NCBI GenBank assembly: GCA_019459145.1
Contig: JAIBEK010000062.1
Span: forward strand, 1-64,000
Length of the DNA: 64,000 nucleotides
Source of the DNA: Arenimonas sp.
GTDB lineage: Bacteria > Pseudomonadota > Alphaproteobacteria > Rhizobiales > Rhizobiaceae
Direction of reading: 5' to 3'
The notes beneath the pieces were generated by a model. The model made no database searches and was not told the DNA's origin. It saw only the letters and a program-made list of their open reading frames with translations. The translations under genes and the position numbers were made by a program. This document shows positions 27,503 through 36,935 of this stretch, piece after piece; the first letter of the stretch is position 1; every line of letters starts with the position of its first letter.

Positions 27503-28453
27503 TCAGCTCTTCGCGTCGGAAGCCCCCAGCAACATCCTTGCGCTCTCGGAGTCTGTCACGATTGCGGTTGCCAGTCCCGCCTTCAGCGTTGCCAGCAGGA
27601 TCGCGTGCTTGTGCGGGCCGCCGGAGGCCAGGATGCGGCTGGGGATGCCGCGATAGGCGTCAAGCTCGGGCGATATGACCTGGCGGTTGAGCGGGTGATC
27701 GACAGGATTGCCTTCGGCATCGAGATAACGTCCGAGAAGATCCCCGACCGCTCCCATGGCCACCAGTTCGCCGATATCGGTCTGCGGCGGCAGGCCGTAG
27801 CGCACCTGCAGCGAATGCCCCGTCACATCGCCGACGCTGAGGAAGGACACCTCGACATTCGAGCCGTCCCGCAGGAATTCCCGGAACACCGGCTGGGCCG
27901 TGATCACGGCATGCGCCTCCTCGCTTCCGGCATAGATCGGCGCCGCGAAATAGTGGCACTTGGCGTTCAGCACCTTGGCGAAGCTTCTGACGATCTCGAA
28001 CGTGTTGATCTCGGAACCGCGCGTCAGCCCGCCCATCAACGAGCGCACCCGCATTTCCGGCTCGTTTGCACCGGTCATCTGCCTGACCGTTTCGTGCAGC
28101 GTGGCACCCCAGCCGACACCGATCGAACGCGGCTTGCGCACCTGGACGAGCCGGTCGAGGAACGATGCCGATGCCCGGCCGATGACCGCATGCATGTGGG
28201 TCGGATCGGCCGGGGTCGGCGCAACCACCGCATCCTCAAGTCCGAACCGACTGCGGAGCATGCCCTCCAACTCGACATTCTCGGCAAGCGGCGAGCTGAA
28301 ACTGATCCGCACGACGCCCTGCTCGAGGGCGGCGGCGAGCAACTCGTTGATCCGCCTGCGGGTGAGGTTCATCCGCTCTCCGATCTGCGCCTGGGTCAAT
28401 CCCTCGACGTGATAGAGCCACGAAGCCCGCACCATCAGTTCCTGGCTTTCCAA
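27503..28453 (-). CDS. SorC/DeoR-type sugar-binding transcriptional regulator
   Basis: The TTG at 28453 has GGAGG six bases upstream and gives MESQELMVRASWLYHVEG, the usual SorC-family opening; the track's TTG at 28471 lies before that ribosome site. The 316-residue protein has an N-terminal HTH (GLTQAQIGERMNLTRRRINELL) and a C-terminal sugar-phosphate-binding domain (IGVGWGATLHETVRQM, RSLMGGLTRGSEIN, GAVGDLLGRYLDAEG, ILASGGPHKHAILLATLKAG). It is divergent from a HAD phosphatase and the ABC/phosphodiesterase operon, which it probably controls in response to a phosphorylated sugar. Confidence 0.88.
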   Translation of the reverse strand: MESQELMVRASWLYHVEGLTQAQIGERMNLTRRRINELLAAALEQGVVRISFSSPLAENVELEGMLRSRFGLEDAVVAPTPADPTHMHAVIGRASASFLDRLVQVRKPRSIGVGWGATLHETVRQMTGANEPEMRVRSLMGGLTRGSEINTFEIVRSFAKVLNAKCHYFAAPIYAGSEEAHAVITAQPVFREFLRDGSNVEVSFLSVGDVTGHSLQVRYGLPPQTDIGELVAMGAVGDLLGRYLDAEGNPVDHPLNRQVISPELDAYRGIPSRILASGGPHKHAILLATLKAGLATAIVTDSESARMLLGASDAKS

Positions 28454-28484
28454 AATCCACCTCCAGAACAAATGTCACATCGGC

Positions 28485-28501
28485 GTAACATATGTAACAT
28501 A
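28485..28501. promoter_or_regulatory. Candidate SorC-type operator: tandem GTAACATA
   Basis: GTAACATA occurs twice (28485-28492 and 28494-28501), and a related TGTCACAT lies at 28473-28480. They stand between the divergent SorC regulator and HAD genes. Motif evidence only. Confidence 0.35.
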
Positions 28502-28632
28502 AGACGCCGCATAGATGATCGCAGGCCCGAAGGCAATTGTTTCCGAAAGCCGGCCGGCCAGCAAGCCATGCGAAGGCGAGAACTGGACACTCCTTTTGTC
28601 CTCCCTCCGCCGCAACAGGAACGGACTGCGCC

Positions 28633-29355
28633 TTGACTACGACAGAACTGCTTATCTTCGATTGCGATGGCGTGCTGATCGACAGCGAGCCGGTATCGAG
28701 CCGCGTGTTCTGCCGCGCCCTGCGAAATGCCGGGGTGGAGATTACCGCGGACGAGGTGCACCGCCGCTTCACTGGCTATTCCGAGACCGATGCGATGCGC
28801 ATCTGCCGGGAAGAATTCGGCCTGGACGACGTGGCAGCGGTCTTTGCCGAGACGCGGTCCAATCTCTATGGCGAATTCGCCCACTCGCTTTCGCCCATGC
28901 CCGGCATGCCGCAACTCATCCGCTCCCTGCCGTATCGCAAGTGTGTCGCGTCGAACAGCACCTTGGAGCGCCTGAAGAAAAGTCTTGGCCTCTTCGATCT
29001 CTGGAATGCGTTCGGCGGCCATATCTTCAGCGCCGAGATGGTCGCGCGACCGAAGCCCGCACCGGATCTCTTCCTCCTCTGTGCAAACAGTCTCGGCGTT
29101 GATCCGACCCATTGCATCGTGGTCGATGACAGTCCGCACGGCATTGCCGGCGCGGTGGCCGCCGGAATGCGCGCGATCGGCTTCATCGACCCGACCGACC
29201 CGCGCGACGACCGGCAATCCGTGTTGGCCGGTGCCGGTGCCTCCTTGGTGGCGATCGGTGCCGATGAACTTGCAGGCGCGTTCGACACGCTTCTTTCCGC
29301 ATCACCTTGTCGCGTGCCCGCTAGCGAGCCCGCAGCGCTCGAGGTGCCTGCCTGA
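28633..29355 (+). CDS. HAD-superfamily sugar-phosphatase-like hydrolase
   Basis: A TTG start at 28633 (MTTTELLIFDCDGVLID) with AGGAACGG upstream gives 240 residues. The track start at 28537 adds 32 residues with no family similarity. All four HAD motifs are present: DCDGVLIDSEP with nucleophile and acid aspartates at 10 and 12, VASNST, KPAPDLF and VVDDSPHG. An alpha-helical C1 cap lies between motifs I and II, as in beta-phosphoglucomutase-like sugar phosphatases. It is first in a rightward cluster with an ABC importer and a phosphodiesterase, which suggests dephosphorylation of the released sugar phosphate. A phosphomutase role cannot be excluded. Confidence 0.85.
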   Translation: MTTTELLIFDCDGVLIDSEPVSSRVFCRALRNAGVEITADEVHRRFTGYSETDAMRICREEFGLDDVAAVFAETRSNLYGEFAHSLSPMPGMPQLIRSLPYRKCVASNSTLERLKKSLGLFDLWNAFGGHIFSAEMVARPKPAPDLFLLCANSLGVDPTHCIVVDDSPHGIAGAVAAGMRAIGFIDPTDPRDDRQSVLAGAGASLVAIGADELAGAFDTLLSASPCRVPASEPAALEVPA

Positions 29356-29491
29356 CCGTCGTCCGTCGCGGTCTCCGCGGCGGAAATATCACTAAAAATT
29401 CATGGGGCCATTAACAAACCGACACCGGGCTGGCGCAAGAAACCGCTTCCGCTTTCCCTGCTGTCTTTCTCTTGCGAAAAGGAGTATTCCG

Positions 29492-31126
29492 ATGCTTCCC
29501 ATCACCCGCCGTCACACGCTTGGACTGTTCGGCGCGACCGCCGGCAGCTTGATCCTGCCGCGCATGACCTTCGCCCAGGGCAAGCGCCCCTCGGTGACGA
29601 TCGCCGTGCAGAAGATCACCAATAACAACACGCTCTGCATCTGGAACGAACAGTCCAACGTCGGCGAGCGCGTCTTCTTCCCGAACCTCTGGGAAGGCCT
29701 GATCAACCGCGACTGGATGGGCAATCAGGGTCCGGTTGCCGGGCTTGCCACAGAGTGGAAACGCATCGATGACAAGACGCTCGAGCTGAAGCTGCGCCAG
29801 GGCGTCAAGTTCCACAATGGCGACGAACTGACGGCCGATGACGTGGTCTTCTCCTTCTCCAAGGAACGCGTATTCGGCAATACCGAACCCAAGGGCGGCA
29901 AGACGATTTTCGAAGCCGACCACAAGCCGACCACCGTCAAGGAATTGCCGGCTGCCGTTCCCGGCATCGGTCGCCGCCTGTGGCCGGCACTCGCCGGCGT
30001 CGAAGCCGTCGACAAGTACACCGTGCGCTTCCACAACGCGACCCCGGACGTCACGCTCGAAGGCCGTCTCTATGCCTACGGCAGCCAGATCGCCAACCGC
30101 CGCGCCTGGGACGAAGCCGGCTCCTATACCGACTGGGCTCGGAAGCCCGTCACCACCGGCCCCTACCAGGTCGGCGAATACAAGCCGGACGTCTCGCTGA
30201 CGCTGGTCGCCTTCGACGAATACTGGGGTGGCCAGCCGCCGCTCGAGGAAATCCGCTTCGTCGAGGTTCCGGAAGTTGCCTCCCGCGTCAACGGCCTGCT
30301 GTCGGGCGAGTACGACTTCGCCTGCGACCTGCCGCCGGACCAGATCGCCACGGTTCAGGCCGCTTCGGGCTTCGAGGTCCAGGGCTCGACCATCCTCAAC
30401 CACCGCGTCTCGGTGTTCAACACCCAGAACGAAATCCTCGCCAACCCGCTGGTGCGCCGCGCCATGACCCACGCCATCGACCGCCAGGCGATCGTCGATG
30501 CCCTGTGGGGCGGCCAGACCGTGGTTCCGCCCGGCCTCCAGTTCGACATCTTCAAGACGACGGACATGTTCATCGACGGCTGGGCTGCACCGGAATTCAA
30601 TCCGCAGCTCGCCCAGGATCTGTTGAAGCAGGCCGGCTACAAGGGCGACGCCATCCCCTATCGCCTGCTCAACAACTACTACACCAACCAGACGGCCAAC
30701 GGTCAGATCATGGTTGAGATGTGGAAGCAGGTCGGCCTCAACGTCGAGATCCAGATGAAGGAAAACTGGGCGCAGATCCACGATCCGGAAGGCGTCAAGG
30801 GCGTGCGCGACTGGTCGGCCTCGGCCAACATCAACGACCCGGTCACCCCGATGGTCACCCAGTTCGGCCCCAACGGCGAGATGCAGCAGAAGAAGGACTG
30901 GACCAACGCCGAGCTGAACGAGCTTTCCGTCGTGATGGAAACCTCGACCGACCGCGCGCTGCGCAAGAAGGCCTATGCCCGCATGCTGGAAATCTGCGAG
31001 CGCGAAGACCCCGCCTACCAGGTCCTGCACCAGAACGCCGTGTTCACCGGCATGAAGTCCTCGCTCAAGTGGAAGGCGGCCCCCGCCTTCGCCATGGACT
31101 TCCGCTCCAACAACTGGACGATGTGA
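29492..31126 (+). CDS. Family-5 extracellular solute-binding protein of an ABC importer, Tat-exported
   Basis: The ATG at 29492, with AAGGAG upstream, gives 544 residues; the 29402 start is unsupported. A twin-arginine leader ([16 protein letters not shown]) ends near TFAQG. The mature protein is an oligopeptide/sugar-oligomer-binding SBP_bac_5 protein: [26 protein letters not shown] is the family signature, cut here as [18 protein letters not shown]. Later marks are [21 protein letters not shown] and [13 protein letters not shown]. Family members bind peptides, glycosides or, in AccA, agrocinopines. A strong hairpin follows before the ATPase genes, consistent with higher expression of the binding protein. 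It is the likely specificity subunit of the phosphodiester locus. Confidence 0.93.
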   Translation: MLPITRRHTLGLFGATAGSLILPRMTFAQGKRPSVTIAVQKITNNNTLCIWNEQSNVGERVFFPNLWEGLINRDWMGNQGPVAGLATEWKRIDDKTLELKLRQGVKFHNGDELTADDVVFSFSKERVFGNTEPKGGKTIFEADHKPTTVKELPAAVPGIGRRLWPALAGVEAVDKYTVRFHNATPDVTLEGRLYAYGSQIANRRAWDEAGSYTDWARKPVTTGPYQVGEYKPDVSLTLVAFDEYWGGQPPLEEIRFVEVPEVASRVNGLLSGEYDFACDLPPDQIATVQAASGFEVQGSTILNHRVSVFNTQNEILANPLVRRAMTHAIDRQAIVDALWGGQTVVPPGLQFDIFKTTDMFIDGWAAPEFNPQLAQDLLKQAGYKGDAIPYRLLNNYYTNQTANGQIMVEMWKQVGLNVEIQMKENWAQIHDPEGVKGVRDWSASANINDPVTPMVTQFGPNGEMQQKKDWTNAELNELSVVMETSTDRALRKKAYARMLEICEREDPAYQVLHQNAVFTGMKSSLKWKAAPAFAMDFRSNNWTM

Positions 31127-31139
31127 TCGTTCCAGTTCG

Positions 31140-31164
31140 ATCCGGCGGCGCAAGGCCGCCGGAT
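31140..31164 (+). other. Intercistronic hairpin after the solute-binding protein gene
   Basis: Perfect 10-bp arms ATCCGGCGGC and GCCGCCGGAT around a GCAAG loop, followed only by TTCCCC. It probably protects the binding-protein mRNA or lowers read-through to the ATPase genes. Confidence 0.6.
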
Positions 31165-31233
31165 TTCCCCTTCCAGCAACCGCAGCGGCAGGCCCAGGCC
31201 CGGCCGCCACTGGCCTTGAAGAAGGTGACCGCA

Positions 31234-32232
31234 ATGAACCCCCATCTCGTGGAACTTCGTGACCTGAAAGTGGCCTTCGACGGCGTTCCGGTCCTGCACG
31301 GCATCGATCTGACCGTCGGCCCCGGCGAGGCGCTGGGACTGGTCGGCGAATCGGGTTGCGGCAAGTCGGTCACCTGGCTTGCCGCCCTCGGCCTGCTGCC
31401 GGGCAAGGCCAGCGTCACCGGTTCGGTCAAGGTCGACGGTCGGGAAATCTGCGGCGGTTCGCGCAACGTGCTCGAAGGCGTAAGGGGCGGCCGCATTGCC
31501 ATGATCTTCCAGGACCCGTCGAGTTCGCTCAACCCCGTGCTTCGCATCGGCCGGCAAATCACCGAGGCTCTGACGCTCCATCGCGGACTGTCGGGCGAGG
31601 CCGCCAAGGCCGAGGCCCTGAGGCTGATGGACATGGTCGGCATTCCCGATGCCCGCCGACGCTTCGATCTCTATTCGCACGAATTCTCCGGCGGCCAGTG
31701 CCAGCGACTGATGATCGCCATGGCGCTTGCCGGACAGCCCGACCTTCTGATTGCCGACGAGCCGACCACCGCCCTCGACGCGACGATCCAGGCGCAGATC
31801 CTCGACCTTCTGATTGAGCTTCGCGCCGAGACCGGCATGGCGACCGTCTTCATCAGCCATGATCTGGGTGCCGTCTCCCAGGTCTGCGACCGTGTCTGCG
31901 TCATGTATGCCGGGCGGATCGTCGAACAGGGCTCGATCGAACAATTGTTCTCCGAACCGCGCCATCCCTATACCCGCGGCCTGTTCGACGCGATCCCGCG
32001 TATCGACGGGCCGCGCACCCGTCTGATCCCCATTCCCGGAACCGTGCCCAACCCGAAACACCTGACCGCCGGCTGTGCGTTTGCGCCCCGCTGCACCCAT
32101 GCCGAGGACGCCTGCGGCTGGCAGCGTCCGGCGCTGGAGCAACAAGACGACGGCCGTCGGCTGGCATGTTTCAACCCGGTCGCCACGGCCTGCTCCACAC
32201 CTGTGCGGCAGATGATGCTGGAGGACGTTTAA
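31234..32232 (+). CDS. ABC transporter ATPase, OppD/DppD-like
   Basis: The ATG at 31234 ([15 protein letters not shown]) gives 332 residues; the 30721 start in the track lies inside the previous gene. Walker A is GESGCGKSV, with valine in place of the usual threonine. The signature is FSGGQCQR, Walker B is [12 protein letters not shown] and the switch is FISHD. The C-terminal oligopeptide-ABC domain is present ([15 protein letters not shown]). It powers the importer with the next gene's product as its heterodimer partner; the second ATPase GTG follows immediately after the stop. Confidence 0.93.
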   Translation: MNPHLVELRDLKVAFDGVPVLHGIDLTVGPGEALGLVGESGCGKSVTWLAALGLLPGKASVTGSVKVDGREICGGSRNVLEGVRGGRIAMIFQDPSSSLNPVLRIGRQITEALTLHRGLSGEAAKAEALRLMDMVGIPDARRRFDLYSHEFSGGQCQRLMIAMALAGQPDLLIADEPTTALDATIQAQILDLLIELRAETGMATVFISHDLGAVSQVCDRVCVMYAGRIVEQGSIEQLFSEPRHPYTRGLFDAIPRIDGPRTRLIPIPGTVPNPKHLTAGCAFAPRCTHAEDACGWQRPALEQQDDGRRLACFNPVATACSTPVRQMMLEDV

Positions 32233-33219
32233 GTGGTCGCGCCCCTCATCAAGGCCGATGGCCTCACCCGTGTCTACCAGTTGCGGCGCGGACTGTTCGG
32301 CAAGGCGACGCCCGTGCGTGCCGTGGACGGTGTCTCGCTCGAGGTTATGCCCGGCGAGACGCTCGGCATCGTCGGCGAATCCGGTTCCGGCAAGTCGACC
32401 CTCGGTCGCATGCTGCTGGGCATCGATCCGGCACAGGCTGGAACGGTTACCTTCGAAGGCAAGCCCATGCCGGAATTCGGCACGGCCGAATGGCGGGCGC
32501 TCAGGGCGAAGATGCAGCTCGTCTACCAGGACCCGCTGGCGGCACTCGACCGGCGCCTCACCATCGCCGCCCAGATCGGCGAACCGCTGGAGATCCACAA
32601 TCTCCTGCCGAAGGAGGAACGCGCCTCGCGCGTCGAGGCGCTGATGATGGATGTCGGCCTGCGGCACGACCAGGCCGACCGCTACCCGCATGAACTGTCC
32701 GGCGGCCAGCGCCAGCGTGCCGTCATCGCACGGGCGCTCGCCTCGCGGCCAAGACTGATCGTTTGCGACGAACCCGTCTCGGCGCTCGACGTGTCGATCC
32801 AGGCGCAGGTGGTCAACATGCTGCGCGATCTGCAGGAGGCGAACGGCATCGCCATGGTCTTCATCAGCCACGACCTGAAAGTCGTGCGCAACATCGCCGA
32901 CCGGGTCGCGGTCATGTATCTCGGCCGGATCGTCGAGGAAGCCTCCTCCGACGTGATCTTCGCATCCCCGAAGCATCCCTATACCCGGGCGCTCGTCTCC
33001 AGCGTGCCGGTTCCGGGCACGCCGCTCACCGGCCGGACGATCCTGCAGGGCGAACCGCCGAACCCGGCGAACCGCCCGTCCGGCTGCGCCTTCCATCCCC
33101 GCTGTCCGCTGGCAGCCGACATCTGCCGCACGACCGTGCCGGCACTGCGGACCATCGGCGTCCAGCGAACCGCCGCCTGCCATCTCGTCGAAGGCGCCGA
33201 TGCGCCGATCGCCGCTTGA
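32233..33219 (+). CDS. ABC transporter ATPase, OppF/DppF-like
   Basis: A GTG start directly after the previous TAA gives 328 residues, with the preceding GGAGG (in GCTGGAGGACG) as ribosome site. Walker A GESGSGKST, Q-loop VYQDPLAALDRR, signature LSGGQRQR, Walker B LIVCDEPVSALD and the C-terminal cysteine motif GCAFHPRCPLAADIC define an OppF-type subunit. It pairs with the OppD-like ATPase. The zero spacing implies translational coupling. Confidence 0.93.
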   Translation: MVAPLIKADGLTRVYQLRRGLFGKATPVRAVDGVSLEVMPGETLGIVGESGSGKSTLGRMLLGIDPAQAGTVTFEGKPMPEFGTAEWRALRAKMQLVYQDPLAALDRRLTIAAQIGEPLEIHNLLPKEERASRVEALMMDVGLRHDQADRYPHELSGGQRQRAVIARALASRPRLIVCDEPVSALDVSIQAQVVNMLRDLQEANGIAMVFISHDLKVVRNIADRVAVMYLGRIVEEASSDVIFASPKHPYTRALVSSVPVPGTPLTGRTILQGEPPNPANRPSGCAFHPRCPLAADICRTTVPALRTIGVQRTAACHLVEGADAPIAA

Positions 33220-33229
33220 GGAGACGACC

Positions 33230-34156
33230 ATGATCCGCTTCGTCTTCATCCGCCTGCTGCGCGCCTTCGTCACCATTCTGGCCGTTGTCACCTTCGCCTT
33301 CGTCGTCCTGCGCATGTCGGGCGATCCGGCCCAGGTCATGCTCGGCCCGGACGTGCCGCAGGACGCGGTCGATGCCTTCCGCAAGGCATGGGGTCTCGAT
33401 CAGCCGCTCTGGATCCAGTACCTCGCCTACATCAAGTCGATCTTCACCGGCGACTTCGGCGTTTCGATGCGCGACAAGGCATCCGCCCTGCAACTGGTGC
33501 TGGAACGCATTCCCGCCACGCTGCAGCTGACCATCCCGGCGCTCGTGCTGAAACTGCTGATCGGCATCCCGGCCGGGGTCTATGCCGCGCTTCATCGCCA
33601 GAGCATCATCGACCGTGGCGTCATCATGCTCTCCATCCTCGGCTTCACCATTCCGTCCTTCGTCATGGGCCTGCTGCTGGTCCTGATCTTTTCCGTGAGC
33701 CTCGGTCTCCTTCCCTCCGGCGGACAGGACACGTGGATGCACGGCCTGCTTCCGACGATCACCATGAGCATTGGCGGGATCGGCATCCTCGCCCGCTTCT
33801 CACGCAGCGCCATGATCGAGGTGATGGGCCAGCCCTATATCCGCACCGCCTCCGCCAAGGGACTGAAATGGCCGGATGTCGTCTGGCAACACGCGCTGCC
33901 GAATGCCGCCGTTCCGATCGTCACCATTGTCGGCTTCATGGTCGGCTCGCTGATCGCCGGCGCGGTCGTGGTGGAATCGATCTTCTCCTGGCCCGGCATC
34001 GGCCGCCTGCTGGTGGTTTCCGTCGCCAACCGCGATCTCGCTGTCGTCCAGTGCATCCTTTTGATGATCGCCGCGACCATGGTGGTCTCCAATCTCATCG
34101 TCGACCTGCTCTACGGTTGGCTCGATCCGCGCCTGCGCGGCCAGCCCGCGCACTAG
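33230..34156 (+). CDS. ABC transporter permease, OppB/DppB-like
   Basis: The ATG at 33230 (MIRFVFIRLLRAFVTIL) follows GAGGAG and gives 308 residues; the track start at 33200 overlaps the ATPase gene. The protein has about six membrane helices, an RMSGDPAQVMLGPDVP region and the inner-membrane EAA loop YIRTASAKGLKWPDVVWQHALPN (cut: TASAKGLKWPDVVWQHALP). It is one half of the transport channel. Confidence 0.92.
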   Translation: MIRFVFIRLLRAFVTILAVVTFAFVVLRMSGDPAQVMLGPDVPQDAVDAFRKAWGLDQPLWIQYLAYIKSIFTGDFGVSMRDKASALQLVLERIPATLQLTIPALVLKLLIGIPAGVYAALHRQSIIDRGVIMLSILGFTIPSFVMGLLLVLIFSVSLGLLPSGGQDTWMHGLLPTITMSIGGIGILARFSRSAMIEVMGQPYIRTASAKGLKWPDVVWQHALPNAAVPIVTIVGFMVGSLIAGAVVVESIFSWPGIGRLLVVSVANRDLAVVQCILLMIAATMVVSNLIVDLLYGWLDPRLRGQPAH

Positions 34157-34169
34157 GAGTGCTCAACTC

Positions 34170-35051
34170 ATGTCCACGGCAGATATCGTCCACGCGCATG
34201 CCGGTAAAACCCGCAAGCCCGGTCTGATCTCGGTCCTTCGCCGCAATGTCCCGCTGTCGATCGGGCTCGGCATCCTGTGGCTTGTCGCCATGGTATTCGT
34301 CGCCGTCTTCGCCGACCTGCTGCGCCCCTACGGCATCACGGCGATGGACCTCTCCAACCGCCTGGCCGCGCCCGGAAACGTAAAGCACTGGCTCGGTACG
34401 GACGAACTCGGCCGCGACGTGCTCGCCCGCCTGATCCAGTCGATCCGCGTGTCGCTCGTCATCGCCTTCAGCGCCACCATCCTCTCGGCGGTGTTCGGCA
34501 CGGTGCTGGGCTTTGCCGCGGCAAAATTCCGCGGCTGGGTCGAACATCTGGTGCTCGTGCTCGCCGACTTCCAGGCGGCACTGCCCTTTCTCATCATGTC
34601 GCTGGCCGTTCTCGCCTTCTTCGGTTCGTCGATGCTGCTGATCGTCTGCCTCATGGGCTTCTACGGCTGGGAACGCTATGCGCGCATCGCCCGGGGCCTG
34701 GCGATCTCGGCCAGCGCCCAGGGCTATGCCTCGGCCGTCGTGCAACTCGGCGCCACGCCTTTCAGGGTGTATAGCCGTCACATCCTGCCGAATGTCGCCT
34801 CGACGCTGATCGTCTCGATGACGCTGACCTTTCCCGAGATCATCCTGATGGAAAGCGGCCTCTCCTTCCTCGGGCTCGGCGTGCAGCCGCCCGAGACCAG
34901 CCTCGGCAACATGGTCGGCTTCGGCCGCGAGTATCTCACGCGCGCACCGTGGGTCATGCTCGCTCCCGCTGCCGTCATCATGCTGACGACGCTGTCGATT
35001 TCGCTCGTCGGCGACTGGCTGCGCGACAAGCTCGATCCAACCGTGCGCTGA
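34170..35051 (+). CDS. ABC transporter permease, OppC/DppC-like
   Basis: A 293-residue permease with the OppC-type N-terminal extension, then HWLGTDELGRDVLARLIQS, about six helices and a conserved loop SAQGYASAVVQLGATPFRVY. Late GLSFLGLGVQPPETSLG is diagnostic of this subfamily. It begins 13 bases after the OppB-like stop and forms the channel with it. Downstream, 35 bases away, is the phosphodiesterase gene of the same operon. Confidence 0.93.
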   Translation: MSTADIVHAHAGKTRKPGLISVLRRNVPLSIGLGILWLVAMVFVAVFADLLRPYGITAMDLSNRLAAPGNVKHWLGTDELGRDVLARLIQSIRVSLVIAFSATILSAVFGTVLGFAAAKFRGWVEHLVLVLADFQAALPFLIMSLAVLAFFGSSMLLIVCLMGFYGWERYARIARGLAISASAQGYASAVVQLGATPFRVYSRHILPNVASTLIVSMTLTFPEIILMESGLSFLGLGVQPPETSLGNMVGFGREYLTRAPWVMLAPAAVIMLTTLSISLVGDWLRDKLDPTVR

Positions 35052-35086
35052 CCCTTTTAACCCCCAGATCCTTCAGGACCAAACTC

Positions 35087-35833
35087 ATGACACTGATCAC
35101 CGGCCATCGCGGCGCCCGCAATCTCTGGCCCGAAAACTCGCTTCAGGGCTTCCGCAACGTGCTCGAGCTTGGCGTCGACGCCGTCGAGTTCGATGTTCAT
35201 CTGACCGACGCCGGCGAACTTCTGGTCATCCATGACGCAACGCTCGATCGCACGACGGAAGGCCAAGGCCCTGTGAGGGCGCTGACGCCCGAGGCGCGCC
35301 TGGACGTCAGGCTCAAGGACAGTGACGAGACCATTCCGACGCTGTCCGAAGTGCTGTCGGTTCTGGCTGTCGCCGACGGCCTGCCGCTGCACGTCGAGAT
35401 CAAGAGCGACGAGACCGGCACGCCCTATCCGGGCATCGTCGAGAAGGTCGCCGCGGAACTTGCCGCCCAGGGCCTTGCCGATCGCAGCTACCTGACCTCG
35501 TTCGACGTCTCCGTGCTCGAACAATGTCGCCGCGTCGCCCCGGACATCGACCGCCTTGTCTCGGTCAATGCCGCCTGGGCCGAAAGGCAGGGTGGCCTGA
35601 AAACCTTCATCGAACAGGTCGAAGGTCTCGTCGAGATCGTCGCCATCCATCACGAACTGATGGACGCCGAATGGGATCTGATCACCAGCCTGCTGCCGCT
35701 TCATCGCCTCTGCGTCTGGACGCTCAACGACGAGGCGCTGATCGGCAAATGGCTGGCGCGCGGCATCGGCCACCTGACCACCGACAGCCCCGACCTCGCC
35801 CTTGACCTGCGCGGCAAGATCGCCGCCGCCTGA
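35087..35833 (+). CDS. Glycerophosphodiester phosphodiesterase (GDPD/UgpQ family)
   Basis: The ATG at 35087 gives 248 residues, the usual UgpQ length; the 34949 start lies inside the permease gene. The catalytic set of GDPD TIM barrels is intact: ITGHRGARNLWPENSLQGF (general acid/base His and metal Glu), VEFDVHLTDAGELLVIHDAT (metal Glu and Asp, second His) and LHVEIKS. There is no signal peptide, so it acts in the cytoplasm on imported substrate. Its place after a family-5 ABC importer parallels accF, the agrocinopine phosphodiesterase. Its substrate is therefore probably a sugar or glycerol phosphodiester. Confidence 0.92.
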   Translation: MTLITGHRGARNLWPENSLQGFRNVLELGVDAVEFDVHLTDAGELLVIHDATLDRTTEGQGPVRALTPEARLDVRLKDSDETIPTLSEVLSVLAVADGLPLHVEIKSDETGTPYPGIVEKVAAELAAQGLADRSYLTSFDVSVLEQCRRVAPDIDRLVSVNAAWAERQGGLKTFIEQVEGLVEIVAIHHELMDAEWDLITSLLPLHRLCVWTLNDEALIGKWLARGIGHLTTDSPDLALDLRGKIAAA

Positions 35834-35870
35834 ACCCTTGGCCCCAACCACACGCAACTGGAGTGAAAAC

Positions 35871-36785
35871 ATGAGCAATATCATCGCAACCGGCTTCAAC
35901 GCCGCCTCGAACAACGGCGAAACGCAAAGCCTCGGGGAAGACCTTCGGGCGCTCGCCGACATGGGCGTCGACACGGTCGAACTGGGCGTGACCACCCTCG
36001 ACCTGATCGCCGGCGGCCGCATCATCAAGGATCGCGCCGAGCGTCTCGTCGCCCTCACCAAGCAGTTCGACTTCCGCTACACGGTGCATGGCCTCGTCTC
36101 GTCCAACTTCATGGACCCGGCCACCTGCCGCTACCAGATCGACGCGGCGAAAGCCCTGGTCGAGATCTGCGACCGGATCGATGCCCGCATCCTCGTCCAG
36201 CACGGCGGCTGCCTGCGCGCCGAGCAGATCTTCGACCGGGCCGCAGCCGACCTTCGCGAGCGCGAAGCCCTGGTGGAACTGGCCGAATTCGCCAAGCCTT
36301 ATGGCGTGCGCATCGCGCTCGAAAACATCTTCACCACCGAGCCCGGCCAGTATCGTCAGACGCCGGCCGAAGTTGCCGAGACGGTGAAGGCGGTCAACCA
36401 CGCCAATGTCGTCGCCCTCATCGACTTCAGCCACGCCTATATCGAATCGACCTATCGGGGCTTGAGCTTCCGCGAACAGATCGCCGCCATGGCACCGGTT
36501 GCCGGCCATCTGCACCTGCATGACAGCTTCGGCCGCCCCCAGGGCTTCTACAAGGGCTATCACTTGCAGGAAAACACCGCGATGGGCATCGGCGACCTGC
36601 ACATGCCGCTCGGCTGGGGTGACATCGACTGGGACGACATTTTCAGCGAACTCGACTTCCTGCCCGGCACGGTCGCGATGATGGAAATCGGCGCCCGTTA
36701 CCGCGCCGAGCAGCCGGAAAGCCTGGAGCGCGCCCGCAAGCTGATGGCGCTCAACAATCGCCAGAAGTCCATCGCCGCCGAGTGA
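35871..36785 (+). CDS. TIM-barrel sugar isomerase/epimerase-like protein
   Basis: The ATG at 35871 with CTGGAG upstream gives 304 residues. The protein is of the xylose-isomerase-like/AP-endonuclease-2 superfamily. Metal-site segments are visible in order: ALENIFTTE, ALIDFSHAYIE, HLHLHDSFG and AMMEIGARY. These enzymes isomerise or epimerise sugars and inositols; the substrate is not evident. It is the last gene of the ABC-GDPD operon and would process the sugar released by the phosphodiesterase. A GC-rich hairpin follows. Confidence 0.85.
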   Translation: MSNIIATGFNAASNNGETQSLGEDLRALADMGVDTVELGVTTLDLIAGGRIIKDRAERLVALTKQFDFRYTVHGLVSSNFMDPATCRYQIDAAKALVEICDRIDARILVQHGGCLRAEQIFDRAAADLREREALVELAEFAKPYGVRIALENIFTTEPGQYRQTPAEVAETVKAVNHANVVALIDFSHAYIESTYRGLSFREQIAAMAPVAGHLHLHDSFGRPQGFYKGYHLQENTAMGIGDLHMPLGWGDIDWDDIFSELDFLPGTVAMMEIGARYRAEQPESLERARKLMALNNRQKSIAAE

Positions 36786-36810
36786 TCGTCCGGCCGAAGC
36801 AGACATGCAT

Positions 36811-36835
36811 GGCCGCCGCGGAGAACACGGCGGCC
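36811..36835 (+). terminator. GC-rich hairpin after the isomerase gene
   Basis: GGCCGCCG and CGGCGGCC form a perfect 8-bp stem with a 9-base loop 25 bases after the isomerase stop. No clear U-tract follows, so termination is uncertain. Confidence 0.4.
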
Positions 36836-36935
36836 AATCGCGTTTCAGGACAGTCAGCCGATCCTTTTTTCGGCTGCCATCAAGAACGATCCGCAATCCT
36901 GCCTGACTTTCGCAACGACATAGCGAGCGAAACAA

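Noticed and set aside
31015-33384. 789-aa ORF on the - strand opposite the ABC ATPase genes
   Set aside because: Both ATPases on the + strand have complete motifs; the antisense frame has none.
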